The notes: generated by a model not told the origin, from the sequence alone. Numbered from the stretch's first letter, positions 54,486 through 63,407 are shown. The stretch: DNA of 64,000 bases from Streptomyces rubradiris (GCF_016860525.1 NZ_BNEA01000015.1:2170001-2234000), one strand, 5' to 3'. Numbers and translations: made by a program.

Positions 54486-55613
54486 ATGCGACCGTCAACG
54501 CACCCCGTCCGTGGCGCGAGTGGTCTGGTCGGCGCGCTGCTCGCCGCGCTCGCCGCACTGGCGGCCCTGCTCACCACGGCCCCGGCGGCCCAGGCCGACA
54601 CCGCGATCTGCGAACAGTACGGCTCGACGACGATCCAGGGCCGCTACGTCGTCCAGAACAACCGCTGGGGCACCAGCGAGACCCAGTGCATCAACGTCAC
54701 GGACAGCGGCTTCCGGATCACCCAGGCCGACGGCTCGGTCCCGACGAACGGCGCCCCGAAGTCGTACCCGTCCGTCTTCAACGGCTGCCACTACACCAAC
54801 TGCTCGCCCGGAACCAGCCTTCCGGCCCAGCTCAGCACCATCTCCAGCGCGCCCACCAGCATCTCGTACACCTACGTGAGCAACGCCGTGTACGACGCGG
54901 CGTACGACATCTGGCTCGACCCCACGCCCCGTACCGACGGCGTCAGCCGGACCGAGATCATGGTCTGGTTCAACAAGGTGGGTCCGATCCAGCCAGTGGG
55001 CTCGCAGGTCGGCACGGCCACCGTGGCCGGGCGCCAGTGGCAGGTGTGGTCCGGCAACAACGGCTCCAACGACGTGCTGTCCTTCGTCGCCCCGTCGGCG
55101 ATCACCAGCTGGAGCTTCGACGTCATGGACTTCGCCCGGCAGGCCGTCGCCCGCGGACTGGCGCAGAACAACTGGTACCTGACGAGCGTGCAGGCCGGCT
55201 TCGAGCCCTGGCAGAACGGTGCCGGGCTCGCCGTGAACTCGTTCTCCTCCACGGTCAACACCGGCGGCGGCGGCCCGGGCGGCCCCGGGACCCCCGCGGC
55301 GTGCGAGGTGACGTACGCGACGAGCGTCTGGCCGGGCGGCTTCACCGCCGACGTCACCGTCACCAACACCTCCGCGACCCCGGTCGACGGATGGCGGCTC
55401 GCCTTCACCCTGCCCTCCGGACAGCGCGTCACCAGCGCCTGGAACGCCGGGATCACGCCGTCGTCCGGCGCGGTCATGGCCACGAACCTGGCTCACAACG
55501 GGCAGATCGCGGCCGGCGGCCGGGTGGCCTTCGGCTTCCAGGGCGCCTACCGCGGCACCTTCGCCGAGCCCGCCGGGTTCAGCCTCAACGGAACCGCCTG
55601 CACCACCGCGTGA
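54486..55613 (+). CDS. celB: secreted GH12 endoglucanase with C-terminal CBM2
   Basis: Hydrolyses internal beta-1,4-glucosidic bonds of cellulose outside the cell. The 375-residue precursor has a signal peptide (residues 1-37, ending AQA). The GH12 domain (about 38-258) carries the nucleophile Glu157 in RTEIMVWF and the acid/base Glu240 in GFEPWQNG. A Gly/Pro linker and a family 2 cellulose-binding module (about 272-375) with surface Trp and two Cys follow. It closely resembles Streptomyces CelB. ATG 54486 has GAGAGGA upstream. CebR-type operators in the leader indicate induction by cello-oligosaccharides. The LPMO gene follows. Confidence 0.94.
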   Translation: MRPSTHPVRGASGLVGALLAALAALAALLTTAPAAQADTAICEQYGSTTIQGRYVVQNNRWGTSETQCINVTDSGFRITQADGSVPTNGAPKSYPSVFNGCHYTNCSPGTSLPAQLSTISSAPTSISYTYVSNAVYDAAYDIWLDPTPRTDGVSRTEIMVWFNKVGPIQPVGSQVGTATVAGRQWQVWSGNNGSNDVLSFVAPSAITSWSFDVMDFARQAVARGLAQNNWYLTSVQAGFEPWQNGAGLAVNSFSSTVNTGGGGPGGPGTPAACEVTYATSVWPGGFTADVTVTNTSATPVDGWRLAFTLPSGQRVTSAWNAGITPSSGAVMATNLAHNGQIAAGGRVAFGFQGAYRGTFAEPAGFSLNGTACTTA

Positions 55614-55740
55614 CGCACCCCCGCGTCCCGTCTCCCCCACGCACCCACCCCGAGGAGCGCACATGAGTCACCCACCGGACGGCACCCTCCCGGGGCCTAC
55701 CGCCCGTCCGATCCAGCCGGTCCAACGGAAGGAGAGAATC

Positions 55741-56859
55741 GTGGCCCGACGCGGCAGGCTCCTGTCGGTCGTGGCGGCCTTGTCGACCCTGCTGGCCGCG
55801 CTCGGCCTGGCCCTGCTGGGACAGGGCAGTGCCAAGGCGCACGGCGTGGCGATGCTGCCCGGCTCCCGTACCTACCTGTGTTACCTGGACGGCCACACGG
55901 GGACCGGCGGGATGAACCCGACCAACCCCGCCTGCAAGGACGCGGTGGCCAAGAGCGGCGGGACGCCGCTGTACAACTGGTTCGCCGTGCTCGACTCCAA
56001 CGCCGGTGGCCGCGGCGCCGGTTACGTTCCGGACGGCACCCTGTGCAGCGCCGGCGACCGGTCGCCGTACGACTTCTCCGCGTACAACGCCGCTCGCTCG
56101 GACTGGCCGCGCACCCACCTGACCAGCGGGGCGACGATCAAGGCGCAGTACAGCAACTGGGCGGCGCACCCGGGCAGCTTCCGGGTGTACCTCACCAAGC
56201 CCGGCTGGTCGCCGACCAGTACGCTGCGCTGGGCCGACCTCGACCTGATCCAGACGGTCACCAACCCGCCCCAGCAGGGCTCGGCCGGCACCGACGGCGG
56301 CCACTACTACTGGGACATGCAGCTGCCCGCCGGGCGCTCCGGTGACGCCCTGCTGTTCATCCAGTGGGTCCGCTCGGACAGCCAGGAGAACTTCTTCTCC
56401 TGCTCCGACATCGTCTTCGACGGCGGCCACGGCGAGGTGACGGGCATCGGCGGCTCCGGCACCACGCCCACCCCGGCGCCCACGCCCACCCCGACTCCGA
56501 CCCCGACGCCCACCCCGAACCCGACGGACCCGCACACCGGTTCCTGCATGGCCACGTACTCCGTGGTCAGCGCGTGGAACGGCGGCTTCCAGGCGTCCGT
56601 CGAGGTGATGAACCACGGCACCACCCCGCTCGACGGCTGGGCCGTGGCCTGGAAACCAGGCACCGGTACCAAGATCAGCAGCCTGTGGAACGGTACGCAG
56701 GTGACGGCGTCCGACGGCACGGTCACCGTCCGCAACGCGGACCACAACCGGGTCATCGCGGCCGACGGCAGTACCACGTTCGGCTTCACCGCCACCTCCA
56801 CCGGCAACAACCTGCCCGCCGGATCGATCGGTTGCGTCACGGCGCAGGGCACTTCCTGA
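55741..56859 (+). CDS. AA10 lytic polysaccharide monooxygenase with C-terminal CBM2 (CelS2-like)
   Basis: Copper enzyme that oxidatively cleaves crystalline cellulose and helps the endoglucanase. From GTG 55741 (GGAAGGAGAG upstream) the 372-residue precursor has a 33-residue signal peptide ending AKA. The mature protein starts with His34, and the histidine brace is completed by His143 in WAAHPGSF. The conserved NFFSCSD segment supplies the axial Phe. A repetitive Pro-Thr linker (about 245-275) leads to a CBM2. An upstream in-frame ATG at 55663 also has a strong ribosome site and would add 26 residues. It lies 127 nt after celB, probably in the same transcript. Confidence 0.94.
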   Translation: MARRGRLLSVVAALSTLLAALGLALLGQGSAKAHGVAMLPGSRTYLCYLDGHTGTGGMNPTNPACKDAVAKSGGTPLYNWFAVLDSNAGGRGAGYVPDGTLCSAGDRSPYDFSAYNAARSDWPRTHLTSGATIKAQYSNWAAHPGSFRVYLTKPGWSPTSTLRWADLDLIQTVTNPPQQGSAGTDGGHYYWDMQLPAGRSGDALLFIQWVRSDSQENFFSCSDIVFDGGHGEVTGIGGSGTTPTPAPTPTPTPTPTPTPNPTDPHTGSCMATYSVVSAWNGGFQASVEVMNHGTTPLDGWAVAWKPGTGTKISSLWNGTQVTASDGTVTVRNADHNRVIAADGSTTFGFTATSTGNNLPAGSIGCVTAQGTS

Positions 56860-56875
56860 GGACCGCGCACGACAG

Positions 56876-56912
56876 GCGCCGCCTCCCCGGCCCGCACCCG
56901 GGGAGGCGGCGC
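56876..56912 (+). terminator. terminator after the LPMO gene
   Basis: Perfect 15-bp arms (56876-56890, 56898-56912) with a 7-nt loop are followed by TTT, 16 nt after the stop codon. Confidence 0.85.
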
Positions 56913-57084
56913 TTTCCGTCCGCCGACGGCCCCGACTCGGCTGCCGGGGCCCGCTGCCCTGATCCGGCCAGCCGGTTAGGGGCGTTGACAAGGCGGACGC
57001 GCACGACAAAGCATTGCTGGGCACGTCTACGGCACCTCAATAGTTCCGGGCGGCACACGCGGCCCGTCGTCAAGGCAGGTACCG

Positions 57085-58344
57085 ATGACTACGAACCAGC
57101 TGTTCGCACTCTTTTGCGACCTCGCCCTCATCATCGTGCTCGCCCGGATACTGGGCGCCGCGGCGCAGCGATTATCCCAGCCCGCGGTCATCGGAGAAGT
57201 GCTCGCGGGAATTCTGCTCGGCCCCACTCTCCTGGGTCATTCCGTGCCGGAATTCCTGTTTCCCCCCGGGGTACGGCCGATGCTCACCGCACTCGCCGAT
57301 GTGGGCATGGCCGTATTCATGTTCATCGTGGGTCTGGAACTGGACCGGAAGATCCTGCGCGGCACCGGACGGCTGGCCGTCACCGTGGCGGTCTCCTGCA
57401 TCCTGCTGCCGTTCGTACTCGGCACGCTGCTCGCCCTGGTGCTGGCCGAGGAGCACGCCCAGGGGCACCGGCTGGGTTTTGTGCTCTTCATGGGCACGGC
57501 GATGTCGGTGACCGCTTTCCCGGTGCTGGCGCGGATCCTCACGGACCGCAAGATGCAGCACACCCCGATCGGCGGGCTGGCGCTGGCCTGCGCCGCGATC
57601 GGTGACGTGCTCGCCTGGTGCATGCTCGCCGCCGTGGTGGCCCTGGTCGGCGGAGGGGGTGGCGACCAGTGGCTCCTGCTGCTGCTCGTGCCGTACGCCG
57701 GGGTGATGGTGTGGGTGGTCCGTCCGTTGCTGCGCAGGCTGGTCGTCGCCGGCGGCTCCCGGCTGACCCCGGCGGTGCTGACGGTCGTGCTCGCGGGGCT
57801 TCTCGTCTCGGGGGCGGTCACCGAGCGGATCGGCCTGCATTTCATCTTCGGCGCTTTCCTTTTCGGCGTGGTGATGCCGAAGGAATCCACAGAGCGGCTG
57901 CGCGCGGACATCGTCAACCGGATCGGCGATGTGAGCGGTCAGTTGCTGCAACCGGTCTTCTTCATCATCGTGGGCCTGAAAGTCGACCTGTCGGATCTGG
58001 GCGGGTCGGGTTGGCTGGACTTCGCGCTCATTCTGCTCGTGGCGGTCAGCGGGAAATTCGTCGGCGCGTTCCTGAGCGCCCGGGCCTTCCGCGTCACGGC
58101 GCGCCAGTCGGCGGTTCTCGCCACGCTCATGAACACCAGAGGACTCACCGAACTGATCATTCTGACCGCCGGGCTGCAACTCGGCGTCCTGGACGAGCGC
58201 TTGTACTCGCTGATGGTCGTGATGGCGGTCGTGACGACGGCGATGGCCGGTCCGCTGCTCGCCGTCCTGCGGCCGCGCGCCCTGGCCGACCAGGACCCCG
58301 TCATCCCGGTCCGCAACGCCCAGCCGCCGGCCACCAAGCGCTGA
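57085..58344 (+). CDS. Kef-type cation/proton antiporter (CPA2 family)
   Basis: A 419-residue membrane protein with about 12 hydrophobic helices that should exchange Na+ or K+ for protons. Family features: QPAVIGEVLAGILLGPTLLG near the N-terminus, MFIVGLELDRKIL, the GTAMSVTAFPVLARIL helix-breaking segment and ACAAIGDVLAWCML with the conserved Asp of the ion site. There is no C-terminal TrkA-N/RCK domain, so the regulatory part of KefB/KefC is missing. ATG 57085 lies behind AGG-AGG-like spacing. Such short antiporters also occur near antibiotic clusters, but none is seen here. Confidence 0.88.
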   Translation: MTTNQLFALFCDLALIIVLARILGAAAQRLSQPAVIGEVLAGILLGPTLLGHSVPEFLFPPGVRPMLTALADVGMAVFMFIVGLELDRKILRGTGRLAVTVAVSCILLPFVLGTLLALVLAEEHAQGHRLGFVLFMGTAMSVTAFPVLARILTDRKMQHTPIGGLALACAAIGDVLAWCMLAAVVALVGGGGGDQWLLLLLVPYAGVMVWVVRPLLRRLVVAGGSRLTPAVLTVVLAGLLVSGAVTERIGLHFIFGAFLFGVVMPKESTERLRADIVNRIGDVSGQLLQPVFFIIVGLKVDLSDLGGSGWLDFALILLVAVSGKFVGAFLSARAFRVTARQSAVLATLMNTRGLTELIILTAGLQLGVLDERLYSLMVVMAVVTTAMAGPLLAVLRPRALADQDPVIPVRNAQPPATKR

Positions 58345-58346
58345 AC

Positions 58347-58377
58347 CCGCACGCTGCCGGCCCACCGGGCCGTGCGG
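58347..58377. terminator. possible bidirectional terminator
   Basis: CCGCAC and GTGCGG flank an inner CGGCCC-ACC-GGGCCG stem with one bulge. It lies between two convergent genes. Confidence 0.45.
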
Positions 58378-58397
58378 CCGTGGTGCCGGCTCAGCCC

Positions 58398-58940
58398 TCA
58401 CCGCCCCGTATCCGCCCCGTACGCGCCCAGTTCGGTCCGTATCGCGCGCCGTGTCCGCCGTAGCCGGCCCCACAGTTCGTCGATGCCCTCCCGCACGGCC
58501 TCGGGCGAGTCCCCGGCGCGCGGGGTGCCGTCGTCCAGGCGCCGGACCATGCCGTACACCGCCCCCAGGTCGTGGCTGAGGTCGGCCACGAGGTCGAGCA
58601 CCCGCTCCGGCAGCCGCATCTGGGCCTCGGCGTAGACGTCCCGGTAGTGGTCGCGTGCCTGTGTGAGCCGCTGCCGTACGATCCGCGGTTCCTCGTCCCG
58701 GCCCAGCGCGTGCACCTGGTCGGTGAGCGCGGCCAGGTACTGCCGGGCGGAGGCGTTCAGGGCCACGGAGCAGGCGCGCAGTTCCTGGGCGTGCCGGCGT
58801 CGCTCCCGTACCTGCTCGACGCGGTCCAGTTCGCGCCGCCGGCCGCGGTCGGCCGCGCGCTGGGTCAGCAGCGCGGACAACAGCGTCCCGACGACTCCCA
58901 CGACCGCGACCACGGGCGCGGTCGCATCCCCGAGGTCCAC
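58398..58940 (-). CDS. membrane-anchored helical protein of unknown function
   Basis: A 180-residue protein starting at GTG 58940 (VDLGDATAPVVAVVG) just behind GGAGG. One N-terminal transmembrane helix (about residues 8-26) is followed by an Arg-rich, probably coiled-coil region (RGRRRELDRVEQVRERRRHAQEL) and further amphipathic helices. No catalytic motif is recognised. The frame is open upstream for 40 codons but without a ribosome site. It converges with the antiporter gene. Confidence 0.6.
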   Translation of the reverse strand: MDLGDATAPVVAVVGVVGTLLSALLTQRAADRGRRRELDRVEQVRERRRHAQELRACSVALNASARQYLAALTDQVHALGRDEEPRIVRQRLTQARDHYRDVYAEAQMRLPERVLDLVADLSHDLGAVYGMVRRLDDGTPRAGDSPEAVREGIDELWGRLRRTRRAIRTELGAYGADTGR

Positions 58941-59168
58941 CCCGCCTCCACACCGTAGTTCCGCCACGTTCAGGTAAGCACCGGGATCCGGCCCGGTGAA
59001 GGGCCGGCCCGGACCTCGCCCGGTGTTCGCCCCGCCACCGACCGGGCCGGACGGCACCACCGGCGCCTCCGGTGGCCCCAGAGCCGACCGAGTCCGTGAC
59101 CCCTCCCTGCCCTACGGCGCCCGGAAACCCGGTGGAGGTCCCCGCTCTGCCCTGCCTACAGTCGCGGG

Positions 59169-59528
59169 ATGACCACACGGACCTTCCGCATCACCGTCCG
59201 CGGCGCCTTCGACGGCCTCACCGAAGCACAGCGCGCCGCCCTCCTCGCCGACGCCGCCGAACACGACGTCCTGCGCGCCGCGTTCACGCCCGAGGGAACG
59301 CTCACCTACGACATCGCCGCCCGGCCCGCCTTCGTCTTCCGCTTCTCCGCCACGGGCGAGAAGGAGGAGGACATCCTGGAGGCGACCGAGCGGGCCGAGG
59401 AGGCGGCCACATCCTGGCTCACCGGGCGCGGCTACGGCTACAAGCAGCTGCGGTCCACCGCCGAGGACCTCTCCCAGGCCCCCTTGGGCAAGCGACAGCG
59501 CCGCGCCGCCCGGGCGTCCGGCTCCTGA
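59169..59528 (+). CDS. DUF6204 family protein
   Basis: A 119-residue protein starting at ATG 59169 (MTTRTFRITVRGAFDGLT). The pattern of a beta strand, helix and the FVFRFSATGEKEEDILEA segment, ending in a basic tail, fits actinobacterial DUF6204. Function unknown. The MarR gene follows after 53 nt with a palindrome between them, suggesting a shared or autoregulated unit. Confidence 0.72.
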   Translation: MTTRTFRITVRGAFDGLTEAQRAALLADAAEHDVLRAAFTPEGTLTYDIAARPAFVFRFSATGEKEEDILEATERAEEAATSWLTGRGYGYKQLRSTAEDLSQAPLGKRQRRAARASGS

Positions 59529-59542
59529 ACCACGCCCATAAA

Positions 59543-59556
59543 CTTGAGTAGTCAAG
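59543..59556. promoter_or_regulatory. candidate MarR operator
   Basis: CTTGA-GTAG-TCAAG is a perfect 5-bp-arm palindrome 25 nt upstream of the marR-type start codon, of the size and TTGA/TCAA type MarR proteins bind. Confidence 0.6.
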
Positions 59557-59581
59557 GAGTCGGCAAGGGAAGGCGGGCGCG

Positions 59582-60028
59582 ATGAGCGAGGAGGCGCTGG
59601 ACGCGGCGCTGCGGCTGGTACGGGCCCAGACGGCGCTGGTACGGCGCTTCGACGCGCGGCTCGGCGGGCTGCACGGCGTCAGCCTCGCCGATTTCACGCT
59701 GCTGCTCCGGCTGGCACAGGCACCCGGCGCCCGGATGCGCCGGGTCGACCTGGCCGAGGCACTGGGGCTGACCGCCTCCGGGGTCACGCGCGGACTCGCC
59801 CCGCTGGAGCGGATCGGGCTGGTGACCCGGGAGCCGGACGCCCGGGACGCGCGCGTGGCGTACGCGGCGCTGACCGGGACGGGCCGGCGGCGGCTGACGG
59901 AGATGCTGGCCACCGCCCGGGAGACGGCCGCCGAGATCTTCACCGGCCTGGACTGGCCCCCGGCCGACCTCGCCCGCCTCACGGCCCTGCTGACCCGCCT
60001 GGGCGGCACGGGCCTGAAGGGCCCCTGA
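59582..60028 (+). CDS. MarR-family transcriptional regulator
   Basis: A 148-residue winged-helix regulator. The DNA-binding domain runs about residues 34-105 (LADFTLLLRLAQAPGARMRRVDLAEALGLTASGVTRGLAPLERIGLV, then the wing DARDARVAYAALT). Helices at both ends form the dimer interface. ATG 59582 follows AAGGGAAGG. MarR proteins usually repress their own operon and a neighbouring gene until a phenolic ligand binds. The adjacent DUF6204 gene and the palindrome between them fit that scheme. Confidence 0.88.
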   Translation: MSEEALDAALRLVRAQTALVRRFDARLGGLHGVSLADFTLLLRLAQAPGARMRRVDLAEALGLTASGVTRGLAPLERIGLVTREPDARDARVAYAALTGTGRRRLTEMLATARETAAEIFTGLDWPPADLARLTALLTRLGGTGLKGP

Positions 60029-60058
60029 CCCACACCGCCCGAACACACCCCGTCCCGG

Positions 60059-60270
60059 CGAACGCACACCGACGGGACCCTGAACGACCCGGCCCGGCAG
60101 GGATGCGCCGGCCGGCACACTGAACCACTCGACCTGGCAGGCGTGCGCCGGCGGGACACTGAACCACCCGGCCCGGCTGGCATGCGTCGATGGAACGCTG
60201 AACGACCCGGCCCTGGCAGGCGCGCGGCCACGGGACACCGAACCGCCCAATGCACCCCGCACCCCGTGCC
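60059..60270. repeat. 39-bp degenerate tandem repeats after the marR-type gene
   Basis: Five units of about 39 bp built on CGGCGGGACACTGAACCACC followed by CGGCCCGGCAGGCGTGCG repeat with about 75-85% identity. The rest of the gap (60029-60404) is GC-rich, with ACCCCGC-type short repeats at 60252-60290, and contains no gene. Confidence 0.75.
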
Positions 60271-60404
60271 CCGCACCCCGCATCCCGCAGGCATACGTCG
60301 ACGGGACACGGGCCTACCTGGCCCGGCGCTCCCCGGTCCCCGCCGGCGTGCGCCGGCGGAAGGCCGGTGCGTCTCGGCCGGTGCCTCCTGGCCGGCCCTG
60401 TGCG

Positions 60405-60815
60405 TCAGGCGCCGTCGCCGCCCGGTATCCACCCCTGGCGGCGCAGTACGGCGGAGACGTCCGGGGCGCGGTAGTGCTCCCCCTTGAGCACCTTGCCGTC
60501 GGCCCGGCGGGCGACTTGTCCATCCGGACCGAGCTTGCTCATGTTGGCGCGGTGGATCTCGGCGATCACCTCGTCGAGGTCGATGCCGTGCACCAGGGCC
60601 GTGCCGTAGGCCACGTACACCACGTCGGCCAGTTCGTGCGCGAGCCGGTCCAGCGGGCCCTGGACCGCGACCTCGGCGACCTCCGCCGCCTCCTCGGCGA
60701 GGAGTTCACCCCGGTGGGCGGCCAGGCCGGGGTCCACCTCCGTCGGGGTGTCGCGCACGTCGAGGCCGAAGGCGCGGTGGAACTCGTGGACGAGGCGGGC
60801 GGGCGAAGTGCTCAT
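60405..60815 (-). CDS. MazG-like nucleotide pyrophosphohydrolase
   Basis: A 136-residue all-alpha NTP pyrophosphohydrolase fold protein. The metal-binding ExxE...ExxD pattern is visible: EEAAEVAEV (about residues 41-49) and HELADVVYVAYG (about 60-71). Such enzymes remove pyrophosphate from nucleotides or related compounds. Its C-terminal KVLKGEHYRAPDVSAVL tail is typical for the phosphoribosyl-ATP-pyrophosphohydrolase-like subgroup in Streptomyces. The start at 60815 gives MSTSPARLVHEFH. Divergent from the TAXI gene. Substrate unknown. Confidence 0.85.
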   Translation of the reverse strand: MSTSPARLVHEFHRAFGLDVRDTPTEVDPGLAAHRGELLAEEAAEVAEVAVQGPLDRLAHELADVVYVAYGTALVHGIDLDEVIAEIHRANMSKLGPDGQVARRADGKVLKGEHYRAPDVSAVLRRQGWIPGGDGA

Positions 60816-60914
60816 GCGGCGACTCTAACGGGCGGCACTGACAACGCCCGCCGGCCGCGATCTCTGTGCCCCCGGCCCTGGTCACCTCCGTGGCCCTGCT
60901 GGCAGGATCGCCGC

Positions 60915-61913
60915 ATGTCCAAGAGGTTCCCCCGGGTCGGCAGGCGCGCGGCGCTGCGAGGCGCGGCCGTCGGTGTCGTGGCGCTCGGGCTGCTGTTGTG
61001 GTGGCTGCTGCCGCTGGGCGAGAAGCCGCCGAGCGGGACGATCGTGTTCAGCACGGGTACGCCCCGCGGGGTGTACCAGGAGTACGGCGAGCGCCTGCGC
61101 ACCGAGATGGGCGAGGACATGCCGGGACTGACGGTGAACCTGCTCCACAGCGCCGGTTCCCAGGAGAACGTGGAGCGGCTGGCGTCCGGGCGGGCGGACT
61201 TCACCATCGCGGCGGCCGACGCGGTGGCGGCGTACGGGCTCCGGCAGGGCAAGGGTGCCGAGCGGCTGCGCGGGGTGGCCCGGCTCTACGACGACTACGT
61301 GCAGCTCATCGTGGCCCCGGGCTCGGGCATCAACGACGTCAAGCAGCTGCGGCACAAGCGGGTGGCGATCGGACAGCCGGATTCGGGGGTGCGGCTGATA
61401 GCCGAGCGGGTGCTCGGGGCCGCCGATATCGATCCACGCAAGGACATCATCCCGACCTCGGACGGCATCGACACCGGGCCGGGACGGCTGCGGGAGGGGA
61501 AGATCGACGCCTTCTTCTGGTCCGGCGGGCTGCCCACGAAGGGGCTGGCCGCGCTGGCGCAGAAGGGTGCCTTCCAGTTCGTGCCGATCGGCGACGAGTT
61601 GGTCGCCAAGCTGCACGACCAGGGCGAGTGGGCGCGTTACTACCGGCCCACGAAGATCCCCGAATCGGCCTACCCGAACGTGCAGCGGGGGGCCGAGGTG
61701 CCGACGATCGCCGTGTCCAACGTGCTGGTGACCCGTACGGACGTCGATCCCCGGCTGACCGAGTGGGTGACCCGCACGGTGATCAAGAGCCGGGACGGCA
61801 TCGGCGCCCATGTCCACTCCGCGCAACTGGTCGACCTGCGCACCGCCATCTACACCGACCCGCTGCCGCTCCAGGAGGGCGCCCGGCGCTACTACCGGTC
61901 GGTCAAGCCCTGA
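60915..61913 (+). CDS. TAXI-family solute-binding protein of a TRAP-type system
   Basis: A 332-residue extracytoplasmic binding protein. An N-terminal Arg-rich segment and hydrophobic helix (GAAVGVVALGLLLWWLLP, about 17-34) anchor or export it. The binding domain begins IVFSTGTPRGVYQEYGERL and includes HSAGSQENVERLASGRADFTIAAADA (in parts), RVAIGQPDSGVRLIAERVL and the VPTIAVSNVLVTR segment typical for TAXI proteins. The fused-permease TRAP partner gene is not adjacent in the window. It converges with a sensor kinase gene, suggesting that it may present a ligand to that kinase. This is inference. Confidence 0.87.
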   Translation: MSKRFPRVGRRAALRGAAVGVVALGLLLWWLLPLGEKPPSGTIVFSTGTPRGVYQEYGERLRTEMGEDMPGLTVNLLHSAGSQENVERLASGRADFTIAAADAVAAYGLRQGKGAERLRGVARLYDDYVQLIVAPGSGINDVKQLRHKRVAIGQPDSGVRLIAERVLGAADIDPRKDIIPTSDGIDTGPGRLREGKIDAFFWSGGLPTKGLAALAQKGAFQFVPIGDELVAKLHDQGEWARYYRPTKIPESAYPNVQRGAEVPTIAVSNVLVTRTDVDPRLTEWVTRTVIKSRDGIGAHVHSAQLVDLRTAIYTDPLPLQEGARRYYRSVKP

Positions 61914-61976
61914 CGGCCGGCCGGCGTACGCGGTACGGCCGGGTGGCTCGGGGCGCGTTCGGTGTGCGCCGTGCGC

Positions 61977-63407
61977 CTAGCGGGCGCCCGGAGTCGGCTC
62001 GGCGGTCGGTGGGTGCCGTGGCACGCTGACGGCGACCCGTAGTCCGCGCGGCTCGTGGTGGGCGAAGTCGACCGAGCCGCCGCCCGCCGCGAGCAGGGCG
62101 CGGGTGATGGACAGGCCCAGGCCCGAGCCCTTGACGTTCTGGTGCCGGCCGCTGCGCCAGAACCGGTCGCCCACGCGCGCGAGTTCCTCGTCGGTGAGGC
62201 CGGGCCCGGTGTCCGTGACGACGACCGTGGTGGTGTCGCCGTCGGCGGAGACGGCGACCTCGACCGTGCCGCCCTCGGGGGTGAACTTCACGGCGTTGTC
62301 GATCACCGCGTCCAGAGCGCTGGACAGGGCGATCGGGTCGGCCCAGGCGGTGGTGGGCGGGCAGTCGCCGGTCAGGCTCACGCCCTTGGCCCCGGCGGCC
62401 GGTGCCCAGGCGGCCACCCGCTCCCCGGCCAGCGCGCCGATGTCGGTCAGCCCCAGGTCGGCCTCCGCGTGCTCGGCCAGCGCCAGGTCGAGCAGGTCGT
62501 CCAGGACCTGCGCAAGGCGCTTGCCCTCGGCGCGGACCGAAGCGATCTCCGCGTGGTCCTCGGGGAGTTCGAGGGCGAGCAGTTCGATGCGCAGCAGCAG
62601 CGCCGCGAGCGGGTTGCGCAACTGGTGCGAGGCGTCGGCGACGAAGGCGCGCTGCTGCTCCAGCACGGCCTCGACGTTGTGCGCCATCTCGTTGAACGAT
62701 CGGGCCAGCCGTCTGAGTTCCGGCGGCCCGCCGGCCACCGCGACCCGGGATTTGAGCCGCCCGGTGGCGATGTCGTGCGTGGTGGCGTCCAGGACCCTGA
62801 CCGGCTTGAGCACCCAGCCGGTCAGCCGGAGCGCGGCGCCGACGGCGAGCAGCATGGCCGCGATCTCCCCGGCTCCTATGACCAGCCAGCCGCGCAAAAT
62901 CCGGGAACGCAGTTGCTCGGTGGGCGAGTCGGTGACCACGACGGCGACGACGTCCCCGTCCCGGATCACCGGTGAGGCGACGACGAGCCGACTGTGCTGC
63001 CAGGGCCAGGCCTGCGGCGGGTCGTGGCTGCGCCGGCTGAGCAACGCCTCGTCGAACGCCCGGCGTACCTCACCCGCGCGCGGGACGAACCAGTCGCCGG
63101 GCGCGTTGGCCATCGCCTCCGTACCGTTGCGGTAGAAGACACCCACGCGTATGCCGTAGACGTCGTAGTAGCTCTCCAGTTCGCTGCGCAGACTCGCCCG
63201 GCGCTCGTCCGCGGTGGTGCGGCGCGATCCGCCGGGCCCGTCGGTGACGAACTGGGCGAGCGCGGCGAACCGGGCCGTGTCGTCCATCCGGTCGACGACG
63301 ACCCGTTGCTGCTGTGCGGCGGCCAGGCTGCCGGCGAGCGGGATGCCGAGCGCGAGCAGGACGGCCGCCAGCAGCACGATGAGCAGCGGGAGGAGACGTG
63401 TGCGCAC
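61977..63407 (-). CDS. two-component sensor histidine kinase
   Basis: A 476-residue membrane kinase. TM1 (residues 5-30) and TM2 (about 172-196) enclose an extracellular sensor domain of about 140 residues. HAMP follows, then the HisKA domain with His261 in DASHQLRNPLAAL and the ATPase domain with the N box around Asn371 (DNAVKFTPEGG), G1 DTGPGL and G2 GSGLGLSI. GTG 63407 lies 9 nt after the response-regulator stop, so the pair forms an operon. It resembles OmpR-partner kinases. The stimulus is unknown; the convergent TAXI binding protein is a candidate accessory sensor. Confidence 0.93.
   Translation of the reverse strand: MRTRLLPLLIVLLAAVLLALGIPLAGSLAAAQQQRVVVDRMDDTARFAALAQFVTDGPGGSRRTTADERRASLRSELESYYDVYGIRVGVFYRNGTEAMANAPGDWFVPRAGEVRRAFDEALLSRRSHDPPQAWPWQHSRLVVASPVIRDGDVVAVVVTDSPTEQLRSRILRGWLVIGAGEIAAMLLAVGAALRLTGWVLKPVRVLDATTHDIATGRLKSRVAVAGGPPELRRLARSFNEMAHNVEAVLEQQRAFVADASHQLRNPLAALLLRIELLALELPEDHAEIASVRAEGKRLAQVLDDLLDLALAEHAEADLGLTDIGALAGERVAAWAPAAGAKGVSLTGDCPPTTAWADPIALSSALDAVIDNAVKFTPEGGTVEVAVSADGDTTTVVVTDTGPGLTDEELARVGDRFWRSGRHQNVKGSGLGLSITRALLAAGGGSVDFAHHEPRGLRVAVSVPRHPPTAEPTPGAR

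Noticed and set aside
60059..60270. CRISPR-like array
   Set aside because: Units abut without unique spacers and diverge gradually; no cas genes are nearby. They are simple degenerate tandem repeats.
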